64,000 bases of DNA from JAFARE01 sp963777285. Lineage in GTDB: Bacteria > Chloroflexota > Dormibacteria > Aeolococcales > Aeolococcaceae. A model generated the notes under the pieces. It searched no databases, was not told the origin of the DNA, and saw only the letters and a program-made list of their open reading frames with translations. Made by a program: the position numbers and the translations under genes. Shown here piece by piece: positions 53,313-60,370 of this stretch. Where the stretch lies: contig CAVZPR010000002.1 of the NCBI GenBank assembly GCA_963777285.1, positions 1,054,001 to 1,118,000 of the forward strand. Direction: 5' to 3'. Numbering within the stretch: the first letter of the stretch is position 1; each line of letters starts with the position of its first letter.

Positions 53313-54590
53313 GTGCTGGTCGGGCGCGGACCTGGAGACCCGGCGAGACGCACCGGCTTCACCACGATCGCAGCGCTGGTGCTTCTCTGGTTGACCGGCT
53401 GGGGTAGCCTCACCATCGCTGCTCGCGTTGCCGGCTCAGTTCCTCGCGTCTCGCCGCTCTCGTTCATCGATCCAGTGGCATTCGTACGACGAATCCGAGC
53501 CATGATCGGGATCGAGCCCTGGCGCTTGGTGGAGGCCGCCGGTCGGGTCGACGTGGTCGCTTTCTGGTGCAGCCTCGTCGCAGTCGGCGTCGCCAGTTTG
53601 ACGTGCGCTGGTTTGATCTACTGGCGAGGTTCAGGCCTGCTCAACCACACACCACGGCACATCGGCCGCGTGCGCCACCCAGACAGCCATGGTGGCTGGT
53701 CGCGTTTGCGAGACCTCCGGCCGCTGCTGGCTCTGCACGCGCCCCCAGGACGCTTCGTCCTGGGGAGTCGTGGCCCGATGCTCGTCGTTACGCAACCGGA
53801 AACAAGCGTTCTCGTGGTAGGTCCTACGCGCTCGGGGAAGACGACGAGCCTGGTGACTCCCAACCTCCTCGCCTGGCGCGGACCAGCGATTGTCACCAGC
53901 ACGAAGGGGGACGTGATCGAAGCGACGGCAGGCCATCGTCAGAGCGTTGGGCCCGTGCACGTTTACGATCCGACGAGGGAGCTCGGTGCCGCGTACCCGT
54001 CGGTATCGTGGTCACCACTTGCTGGCTGCGAGGACCTCGATCACGCCTGGCGCGTGGCGGCGTGGTTGTGCGCCGGCCTGCAACCGAGCGGCACTCGCGG
54101 TGACAACGACTGGGCCCACTGGGCGGCCTCTGGAAAGCTTTTGGTGGCGCCACTCATGCATGCTGCCGCGATCTCGCGGCTGTCGGTTGTCGACGTCCGC
54201 ACCTGGATCCAAGGATTCGACCTCAGCACGCCTTCCTCGATCCTTGAAGACGTTGGTCCGGCCGAGCCGGCTCAGGCGCGTGACGACGCGCGACGCGCCC
54301 TGGTCATGCTGCGGGCAATCGACGACCGGCCTGAGCGCGAGCGGGCCACGGTCTTTTCAACTGTCATGCGCACCTTCAGCGTGTACAACGAGCGCTCCGT
54401 AGAGGCCTCAGCGCGAGGCAGCCGGATCGTGGCGCATGACCTCCTGCGCCGCAACGGCACACTCTACCTTTGCACGCCGCGTCAATCACCGGAGCGGGTC
54501 TCATCGTTGTTCGTTGGACTACTCATGACGGTGGTGACCGCTGCGTACGAGATGGCCGAACTCGTCTCCGCAGGGGCGGCTCGATCCTGA
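53313..54590 (+). CDS. VirD4/TraG-type coupling ATPase, N-terminal part (frameshifted)
   Basis: About 425 residues from GTG at 53313; a longer frame upstream overlaps the previous gene. Two N-terminal helices (TTIAALVLLWLTGWGSLTIAA; FWCSLVAVGVASLTCAGLIY) precede the ATPase with Walker A GPTRSGKTT (Gly170, Lys176) and IVTSTKGDVIEATAGHR. Family blocks APLMHAAA and LPRNGTLY-like RRNGTLYLCTP follow. The frame stops at 54590, just before Walker B. Removing one G from GGGG at 54573-54576 restores AGRLDPELGLFLDEIANV. VirD4 proteins recruit substrates to type IV secretion systems. Confidence 0.82.
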   Translation: MLVGRGPGDPARRTGFTTIAALVLLWLTGWGSLTIAARVAGSVPRVSPLSFIDPVAFVRRIRAMIGIEPWRLVEAAGRVDVVAFWCSLVAVGVASLTCAGLIYWRGSGLLNHTPRHIGRVRHPDSHGGWSRLRDLRPLLALHAPPGRFVLGSRGPMLVVTQPETSVLVVGPTRSGKTTSLVTPNLLAWRGPAIVTSTKGDVIEATAGHRQSVGPVHVYDPTRELGAAYPSVSWSPLAGCEDLDHAWRVAAWLCAGLQPSGTRGDNDWAHWAASGKLLVAPLMHAAAISRLSVVDVRTWIQGFDLSTPSSILEDVGPAEPAQARDDARRALVMLRAIDDRPERERATVFSTVMRTFSVYNERSVEASARGSRIVAHDLLRRNGTLYLCTPRQSPERVSSLFVGLLMTVVTAAYEMAELVSAGAARS

Positions 54591-54591
54591 A

Positions 54592-55149
54592 CTCGGCCTC
54601 TTTCTCGACGAGATTGCGAACGTTGTCGCCGTCGACGAACTCCCAGGGATCGCCTCGCAGGGTGCGGGCCGTGGCGTTCTGCTGGTCAGCGTCTGTCAGG
54701 ACTTCAGCCAGCTCCGAGCGCGCTATGGAATCGACAAGGCGTACTCGCTGCTGAACAACCACACCTGCAAGGTTGTGCTTCCAGGCCTCGGTGACCCCGA
54801 AACGGCTGAGACGCTTGCCAAGTTATCCGGCCAGCGTGCCCATATCGACGTGCAGGTGAGTCGCGGTGCAGATGGGAGCATAAGCAAGTCATACGGGCGA
54901 AGGATCGAGACGACCGCGTCCGCGCACGCGATCCGCCAGCTTGCGCCCGGGACCGCCCTGATCCTCTATCGGGGGATGCGGCCAGCCATGGTGCATCTCC
55001 GCCCCTGGTATCGGAACAGAGCGCTCCGGCGAAAGGCCCGGCTCCCCTTCGTGCGCAATGCAGAGCAGGTAAGCTGCGGCGATCCGGCTTTTAGCCCTGA
55101 CTCAGGGCGAGCATCTCGTCGGCGAGCTCGTCGAGCGTGGACTGCATGA
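54592..55149 (+). pseudogene. VirD4/TraG coupling ATPase, C-terminal remainder in the +1 frame
   Basis: The reading frame beginning near 54573 continues the VirD4 protein after the shift: Walker B LGLFLDEIANVVA, then LLVSVCQDFSQLRARYG, LLNNHTCKVVLPGLGDPE and a basic C-terminus with the stop at 55149. It has no plausible start codon of its own near Walker B, so it can only be translated after a +1 frame change. With the shift repaired the protein would have about 611 residues, a normal VirD4/TraG length. The last 59 bases overlap the convergent gene at 55091-56107. Confidence 0.75.
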
Positions 55150-56107
55150 CACCGCGAATCGGGGTCGCTCGAACCTCCGCCACGACTGCGTCAAGCGAAG
55201 AGTTGTTCGCCGCCGCGTCCTCGAGGAGAATCTCAAGTCGCAGTGATGACTGATGCAGGCGTTCCTGCACCAGGCGCTTCAACTCCGGCAACAGACGTGC
55301 CACGGTCGCGTCGCTGGCGGTGCCGGCTCCTGCTCGCACTAACTCGGGGGATGAGGGGTATTGCGCGACGCCGAACACGTGGGTGATCTCCGTTTCGTCT
55401 TCGGTTGCGATCGTCGGAGGGGACTCAACGTGAGCAGAAGCGGGAGGCGGAACCTCGTGAGCTGAGCTGCGTGCGGTGTCATGCAGCACACGGATCGTGC
55501 CCGATCCGGCCGCCGCGAGTTCGTCGACCAACGAGGGATCACCGAGCTGACGATGCTCGTCCGTGTATGTGGCCACCTGCGCCCCGTCGCGAATGCTGGT
55601 GACCCCCCTGCCCGCGGGTGTCGTGATCTCGACGACATACGTGCCGGGACGCGAGCGCAGGTCGGCGAGGAGCCGGTTCCAGATGATCCAGTCGAGGCGC
55701 AGATCTGCATACAGCGGATCGCCACGCACCAGGGGGGGCAGTGCACCCACGACGCTTGCGGCCAAACGCCAAGCCGAAACGACCGCGTCATCCCAGGCCC
55801 GGATGCGTGCTGACGCCTCCTCTGCGGCTGCGCGCCTGTCCGGCTCCACCGCGTACGTCTCGCTGATCGTGCCCTCTCGCACCAGCAGCACCCCCACGCT
55901 GGGGGAGCGGCGCACCACGATGAGCCCATCGCCGATCGCCGGGGCCAGTTCGTCGAGGATCAGGGCGCGCGCCGGGAGATCCTCAAAAACAGTGTCCCCC
56001 CGAGGCAGCAAGGGGATGACGTCAGGGGCGGCGCCGGGCGGGTGGGGCGAGAACGGGGATGTGCTCGGGTCTGCGCTCACTGGCCGCGTATCGTAACCGG
56101 CAGGCAC
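55091..56107 (-). CDS. Hypothetical protein with two similar strand motifs
   Basis: 338 residues from GTG at 56107; an in-frame GTG at 56080 (VSADPS) is an alternative. No family is recognised. The N-terminal 40 residues are Pro/Ser-rich. Two segments resemble each other: VLLVREGTISETYAVE near residue 75 and VTSIRDGAQVATYTDE near 175, which suggests a duplicated sensor-type fold. A linker near 215-235 precedes an acidic, helical C-terminus (LPELKRLVQERLHQSSLRLEILLED). It is convergent with the VirD4 gene and nearly abuts the divergent DUF2127 gene. Confidence 0.65.
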   Translation of the reverse strand: MPAGYDTRPVSADPSTSPFSPHPPGAAPDVIPLLPRGDTVFEDLPARALILDELAPAIGDGLIVVRRSPSVGVLLVREGTISETYAVEPDRRAAAEEASARIRAWDDAVVSAWRLAASVVGALPPLVRGDPLYADLRLDWIIWNRLLADLRSRPGTYVVEITTPAGRGVTSIRDGAQVATYTDEHRQLGDPSLVDELAAAGSGTIRVLHDTARSSAHEVPPPASAHVESPPTIATEDETEITHVFGVAQYPSSPELVRAGAGTASDATVARLLPELKRLVQERLHQSSLRLEILLEDAAANNSSLDAVVAEVRATPIRGVMQSTLDELADEMLALSQG

Positions 56108-56133
56108 GCCGGGTGCGAGGACCGCCGCACCTC

Positions 56134-56709
56134 ATGGAGGCAGAGGACCTGCAGCGTCTGACCGAATGGGCCCGATGGGAGTTCTCGAGGAGGATCGCGC
56201 TGTCCCCGGGGATCAAGCTCATCGTCCTTGACCGCACCGTCAAGGCCGTGGTCCTCGGTTTCGGGGGCATCGTGCTGCTGATCGGTGTGCGCTCGGGATT
56301 CATCGCGACTCTCGCCATGCAGGTGCAGCGGCAGCTCAATCTCAGCCCCGGGAGTCACCTCTGGCTGCGCCTGGTCAATGACGTCATGCAGCGGTTCGGG
56401 TCGCTATCCGGGCTGGCCCAGGTTTCGCTGGCGGTCGCTGCGATCCTGTATGGCGTGCTAGAGGCTGTTGAAGCGATCGGTCTGCTACGCCGGCGGCGCT
56501 GGGCCGAGTATCTGGTGCTGTTGGCGACGGCCGCGTTCATCCCTCTCGAAATCGATGAGCTGGCGCGACATCCCACGGTCTTCAAGGGCGCAGCGTTCGG
56601 CATCAACGTCGCGATTGTCGCCTACCTCATCTGGCGCAAGCGCCTCTTCCTCGACAGACCGCCCGCGTCGGCGCCGCGTTCAGCAACCGTCCCAGCATCG
56701 ACCGCGTGA
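56134..56709 (+). CDS. DUF2127 family membrane protein
   Basis: 191 residues. The N-terminal ALSPGIKLIVLDRTVKAVVLG block, three or four helices (GFGGIVLLIGV; LAQVSLAVAAILYGVLEAVEAIGLL; YLVLLATAAFIPLEIDEL; INVAIVAYLIW) and the LRRRRWAEYL loop are typical of DUF2127. The function is unknown. ATG at 56134 fits the family; the open frame upstream is antisense to the hypothetical gene. The SDR gene starts ten bases after its stop, so the two may be co-transcribed. Confidence 0.85.
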   Translation: MEAEDLQRLTEWARWEFSRRIALSPGIKLIVLDRTVKAVVLGFGGIVLLIGVRSGFIATLAMQVQRQLNLSPGSHLWLRLVNDVMQRFGSLSGLAQVSLAVAAILYGVLEAVEAIGLLRRRRWAEYLVLLATAAFIPLEIDELARHPTVFKGAAFGINVAIVAYLIWRKRLFLDRPPASAPRSATVPASTA

Positions 56710-56719
56710 GGCAGGCCGC

Positions 56720-57496
56720 GTGGAACTAGGGCTCACCGGCCGAGCAGCGTTTGTGGCGGCAGCCAGCAAGGGCATGGGCCGCGCGATCGCAGAACAGTTC
56801 GCAGCCGAGGGTGCGGATGTCGCGATCTGTGCGCGCGGATCCGCAGCGCTGCGCGAGGCCGCCGAGTCAGTGAGGACGCGCGGCGTACGGGCGGTGGACA
56901 TCGTGGCCGACGTGACGGTGGCCGCCGACGTCGACGCGGCAGTCGCTCACGCCGTCGCAGAGCTCGGACGTCTGGACGCCCTGGTCGTCAACGCCGGCGG
57001 ACCTCCGCGCGGTCACTTCGATGATCTCGACGACGGCAAGTGGAATGCGGCCATGCAGCTGACGCTGATGAGCGCGGTGCACCTGGTTCGCGCGGCGCTC
57101 CCTACGCTACGGGCATCCGACGCGCCAGCCATCCTTTTCGTGTCGTCGTGGTCAGTGCGCCAACCCATCCCTGGTCTGACTCTGAGCAACAGCATCCGCG
57201 GTGCCACAGCCGGCCTGGCCAAGTCGCTTGCGGGCGAGTTGGCACCGCAGGTGCGTGTCAACACGCTCCTCCCCGGCACGATCAGGACGGATCGTCAGAT
57301 GGAGTTGGCGAGAGCATCGGGCGCGCCAGACCTTGACGACTACTTCAGGCGCATGGCGAGCACCGTGCCCATGGGTCGAATCGGCGAACCGGACGAGGTC
57401 GCGCGCGTCGCCGTGTTCCTCTGCTCCCCCGCAGCCTCCTACGTCACGGGACAAATGGTTGCTGTGGATGGAGGTGTCATTCAGTCCGTCAACTGA
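56720..57496 (+). CDS. SDR oxidoreductase of the atypical SNxxR branch
   Basis: 258 residues from GTG. The cofactor loop is AAASKGMGRAIAE (in place of TGxxxGIG), followed by LDALVVNAGGPP and ILFVSSWSV with the conserved serine. Where classical enzymes carry YxxxK, this one reads LSNSIRGATAGLAKSLA, so the catalytic Tyr and Lys are Ser and Arg. The C-terminal block RVNTLLPGTIRTDR and a terminal AVDGG are normal. This variant is a recognised subgroup often annotated as 3-oxoacyl-ACP reductase; its chemistry is unproven. The gene follows DUF2127 and converges on the CPBP protease gene. Confidence 0.85.
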   Translation: MELGLTGRAAFVAAASKGMGRAIAEQFAAEGADVAICARGSAALREAAESVRTRGVRAVDIVADVTVAADVDAAVAHAVAELGRLDALVVNAGGPPRGHFDDLDDGKWNAAMQLTLMSAVHLVRAALPTLRASDAPAILFVSSWSVRQPIPGLTLSNSIRGATAGLAKSLAGELAPQVRVNTLLPGTIRTDRQMELARASGAPDLDDYFRRMASTVPMGRIGEPDEVARVAVFLCSPAASYVTGQMVAVDGGVIQSVN

Positions 57497-57514
57497 AGGC
57501 GGCGATCCCGGCAC

Positions 57515-58471
57515 CTAGCAAGTTGGTGCGCTGAGGATGGCCAGGATTCCTGGCAGGTTGAAAAGTGCGTGAACCAGGGCACCGGGCCACAGGCTCCGGG
57601 AGGCCTGGAAGACCACCGCGAGGACGCAGCCCACCGCGAAGAGCGGAATGAACAGCAGTAGCACTCCGTGCAGGGCGGAGAATATGGCCGCGCTGACGGG
57701 GACAGCCACACCTACAGGGAGCCAGCGTTTCAGCCAGCCATAGAGGAACCCGCGGAAGATGGTTTCCTCTGCGAGGGGGGCTACAACGCACACCACGATG
57801 ATTGCGAGCGCAACGAAGTGCCCGTACTCATGCTGCACGGCGATGCACTGGCTGTTCTGAGCACTCGGAAACAACCGCTGGCTCAGGCTCTGGAGCGCGT
57901 CCGCCATGTACAGCATCGCGTACGCAGCAGCGACGGCGACGGGGACCCACCACCACCTGAACCGTCGCCACCCCAGGTCACGCAGCGTGGCGCCGCGCCG
58001 CAGGCATGCGAGCACGTAGATGTTGAACAGCAGACCGGCATAGAACGCGGGTTGTTCGAGGAATGATTCGACGGCGTTGCGGACCGCGGCGTCGGCGCCC
58101 TTGGTAAGGGCATCGGCGAGGGGCAATGCGAGCGACTCCAACATCTGCGAGGCGATGAATGCGCCCGGCACGAAGACAAGGAAGTCAGTCCAGTCCCACG
58201 GGACCTTCGATGAGTTACTTGCGACGTCGAGCCCGCCAGGCTGGGGGCGATCGTGACCCATACGCACCGCCCCCCAGATGAGGACCCCGGCACCAGCGAA
58301 CGAGAGGAGGCCGAGGAGGGCTGCCGCCTGTTGGAGATACAGGAAGCCGAGGAGAAACAGGACGGGAGCTTCGGCGAGGACGATCGTCCGTGCCGCCGCC
58401 AACCGTCCCGAGGGCCGAGGTCGTAGCGGTGCGACCGCGGCAGCCGATCCTGGCTGCTGGATTTCAGTCAT
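57515..58471 (-). CDS. CPBP-family intramembrane metalloprotease
   Basis: 318 residues from ATG at 58471. There are about seven helices, with the CPBP/Abi motifs APLAEETIFRGFLYG (Glu-Glu-x-x-x-Arg), FSALHGVLLLF and a final WPGALVHALFNLPG, which supply the metal-binding Glu and His residues. These enzymes cleave within the membrane; some process prenylated proteins, others affect bacteriocin immunity. A Pro/Arg-rich 25-residue start precedes the first helix. The long frame upstream of the ATG was rejected as shadow. Divergent from holB. Confidence 0.88.
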   Translation of the reverse strand: MTEIQQPGSAAAVAPLRPRPSGRLAAARTIVLAEAPVLFLLGFLYLQQAAALLGLLSFAGAGVLIWGAVRMGHDRPQPGGLDVASNSSKVPWDWTDFLVFVPGAFIASQMLESLALPLADALTKGADAAVRNAVESFLEQPAFYAGLLFNIYVLACLRRGATLRDLGWRRFRWWWVPVAVAAAYAMLYMADALQSLSQRLFPSAQNSQCIAVQHEYGHFVALAIIVVCVVAPLAEETIFRGFLYGWLKRWLPVGVAVPVSAAIFSALHGVLLLFIPLFAVGCVLAVVFQASRSLWPGALVHALFNLPGILAILSAPTC

Positions 58472-58478
58472 GCGGCCA

Positions 58479-58491
58479 GCCTCACTGAGGC
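58479..58491. promoter_or_regulatory. Short inverted repeat between CPBP protease and holB
   Basis: A perfect 6-bp palindromic repeat with one-base centre (gcctca-c-tgaggc) sits eight bases before the CPBP start and 46 before holB. It could be a regulator site for the divergent pair, but a chance occurrence is possible. Confidence 0.25.
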
Positions 58492-58536
58492 GGCGGCCGC
58501 GCGCCCCGAACCGCGGGCCATGGAGACGTCGGCACA

Positions 58537-59667
58537 ATGGACCCGATGAATGTCGTCCAACCTGTTCTGGGTCACGGCACGGTGATAGCACGGCTGTTGG
58601 CGTCTGCGGCCGACGGACGGCTCAGCCACGCAACGCTGCTCACTGGGCCGGAAGGCGTCGGCAAGACGACCGCCGCCGCCACGCTCGCGACGGCAGTGCT
58701 ATCGGCCGGCGATTGGCCAGGAGGCCCGGAGGCGCATCCCGATCTTTGGCTGGAAGACGGCGACTCCGAGAATCTGAGCATCGAACGCGTACGCCCCGGC
58801 GGCAGGGACGGTCCGACGCTCCAAGACTTCCTGTCCCTGCGGCCATACATCGCGGAGCGGCGCGTGGCCATCATCGGCCGGGCTGAACGGCTCACGGAAC
58901 AGGCAGCCAATTGCCTCCTCAAGACGATCGAAGAACCTCCACCCGGGTCGTACCTGTTCCTGTGTGCCGCGCACTTCGAGCTCCTTCCCGCGACGATCCT
59001 CTCGCGCTGCGAGAACGTTCTCCTCGCCCCCGTGCCTTCGGCCTCGATCAGGGCCTGGTTGATCGCGACCCATGGGGTCGACGATGAAGTGGCGGCGTTG
59101 GCCGCGACGCTTTCGGGTGGCCGTCCCGGTCGGGCTATGCGACTGGGCACGCAGCCGCACCTGCTGGCGACCGAACTGGACTCGTTGGATACGTTTCTTG
59201 CCGCCGGCGGCGGCGGCGTCCCTGCCGCCCTGAGGGCCGCAGCCATGGTTGCCCCCGGCCCAGGGGCGGACGGCCGCGAGCGCGGCCTGGCCAACATCGC
59301 CGCATGGATGGCGTTCGTGCGGGATGCAGCGTGCTATGCGAGCGGCGCCCCCGAGCTCGCCAGCTGGGCGGGCTATCGCTCCGCACTCGAATTGTGGGCT
59401 GAGGAGCTATCCCCCGCTCGTATCGTGGAGATCCTGCAACGTCTTGCATCCGCATCGGAAGCGCTCACGACCTACGCGCAGCCGCGTCTGACCTTCGAAG
59501 CGCTGCTGGTCGAAATCTTCGGCAGTACAAACAGCCCACCTGCCGTACCTCCCGCCGAGCGCACCCGCGCTCTGGCCGCCGCGCGTGCTAGCGGCGCCGT
59601 CTCAGCAGGAGATACGCGACGCCGGCCGCGACCAGCGCGGCGGGCACGAGCCACGGCCGCCGGTTAA
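58537..59667 (+). CDS. holB: DNA polymerase III subunit delta-prime
   Basis: 376-residue clamp-loader AAA+ protein. Walker A is GPEGVGKT (37-44), and the block HPDLWLEDGDSENLSIERVR is followed by RVAIIGRAERLTEQAANCLLKTIEEPP and TILSRCENVLL (SRC motif), which are typical of delta-prime. It helps load the sliding clamp on DNA. Delta-prime lacks ATPase activity in some lineages although Walker A is intact here. The C-terminal 50 residues are Arg/Ala-rich and overlap the antisense small gene at 59588-59800. It may start at the second ATG (58546). Confidence 0.9.
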   Translation: MDPMNVVQPVLGHGTVIARLLASAADGRLSHATLLTGPEGVGKTTAAATLATAVLSAGDWPGGPEAHPDLWLEDGDSENLSIERVRPGGRDGPTLQDFLSLRPYIAERRVAIIGRAERLTEQAANCLLKTIEEPPPGSYLFLCAAHFELLPATILSRCENVLLAPVPSASIRAWLIATHGVDDEVAALAATLSGGRPGRAMRLGTQPHLLATELDSLDTFLAAGGGGVPAALRAAAMVAPGPGADGRERGLANIAAWMAFVRDAACYASGAPELASWAGYRSALELWAEELSPARIVEILQRLASASEALTTYAQPRLTFEALLVEIFGSTNSPPAVPPAERTRALAAARASGAVSAGDTRRRPRPARRARATAAG

Positions 59668-59800
59668 GCATGATTGCGGCGCGCTCGATCACCGCCGGGC
59701 GGCCAGCCGACACCGGCAGCGGCTCGTCTGTCATCAGCCGTATGGTTCCGGGGACTACGGCCTCCACGGTCTCGGCCTCACCCGAAACACCCTCGCCCAT
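59588..59800 (-). CDS. Small single-helix membrane protein
   Basis: 70 residues. A hydrophilic N-terminal part is followed by one C-terminal helix (WLVPAALVAAGVAYLLL) and a basic end (RRRR), the topology of a tail-anchored protein. No family is recognised. It is antisense to the last 80 bases of holB and divergent from the next plus-strand gene by 57 bases. The combination of helix plus positive tail supports a real gene, but it is short. Confidence 0.5.
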   Translation of the reverse strand: MGEGVSGEAETVEAVVPGTIRLMTDEPLPVSAGRPAVIERAAIMLNRRPWLVPAALVAAGVAYLLLRRRR

Positions 59801-59857
59801 CTACTCCTCTCGCACGAGCGGTTTTGCCGACGCCCCTGCGACCACGAAGGGTGGGGC

Positions 59858-60349
59858 ATGCGCCTGATCAGTCCGAAGCGCGTGGCGGAACTGTACCAGC
59901 AGGAATTTCGAGAGCCGCGGCGGGAACGTCTGTTCCTTTCCTCTTCAGCCTTCTTCGGCGCCTTTGGCGCGACCCGAGGTGTCACGCACGCGATCCGCCA
60001 CGGGCTTGGACCGTTTCACAACCTGAGCGCAGGCGGACGGCACATCCACCATCTCGTCTTCGGAATCGCCGGTCTTCTCGGTAGCGGTTACCTTTGGATG
60101 GTTCAGGCGGGGACGGGCCGCCGCGGAGACGACGACGCGCTGTCCCGCTTGACGGCATTGATCTACGGGGCAGCTGCCGCGCTCACGCTGGATGAATTCG
60201 CGCTCTGGTTGAATCTCGAGGATGTCTACTGGGCCAAGCAGGGGCGCGAGAGCATCGACGCGGTTGTCCTATTTGGTGGAGCCCTCTCTGTAGGTCTCTG
60301 GGGACATTCGTTCTTTCGCCGGCTTCTCGAGGAAGCACGGCGACTGTGA
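59858..60349 (+). CDS. Conserved membrane protein of unknown function
   Basis: 163 residues from ATG, with ggtgggg just upstream. A hydrophilic start (LISPKRVAELYQQEFREPRRE) precedes about four helices. Conserved-looking polar blocks are GGRHIHHLVFGI and ALTLDEFALWLNLEDVYWAK, which put His, Asp and Glu residues at or near the membrane, as in a metal- or lipid-acting membrane enzyme. I do not know the function. It lies 21 bases before the glucosidase gene and may be co-transcribed with it. Confidence 0.7.
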   Translation: MRLISPKRVAELYQQEFREPRRERLFLSSSAFFGAFGATRGVTHAIRHGLGPFHNLSAGGRHIHHLVFGIAGLLGSGYLWMVQAGTGRRGDDDALSRLTALIYGAAAALTLDEFALWLNLEDVYWAKQGRESIDAVVLFGGALSVGLWGHSFFRRLLEEARRL

Positions 60350-60370
60350 TGCTACTGGCGACGATGGCAC

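Larger units (their letters stand above)
40332..55149 (+). other. Hybrid type IV secretion / Tad-type gene cluster
   Basis: About 18 co-directional genes, many overlapping by 1-14 bases, form one block: VirB2-like subunit, small protein, TrbL/VirB6-like channel, hypothetical, VirB3/PrgI-VirB4 fusion, M23 peptidase, SAF/CpaB, ParA/CpaE-like, TadA, TadB, TadC, small membrane protein, ParA/CpaE-like, two hypotheticals and VirD4. No integrase, relaxase, attachment repeat, prepilin peptidase or Flp pilin is visible, so a conjugative element is not proven. The VirB4 and VirD4 genes are each interrupted by a one-base frame shift. Confidence 0.65.

Noticed and set aside
40224..55149. Integrative conjugative element with attachment sites.
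   Set aside because: No integrase, excisionase, relaxase, tRNA target or flanking direct repeat is visible, so mobility is not claimed.
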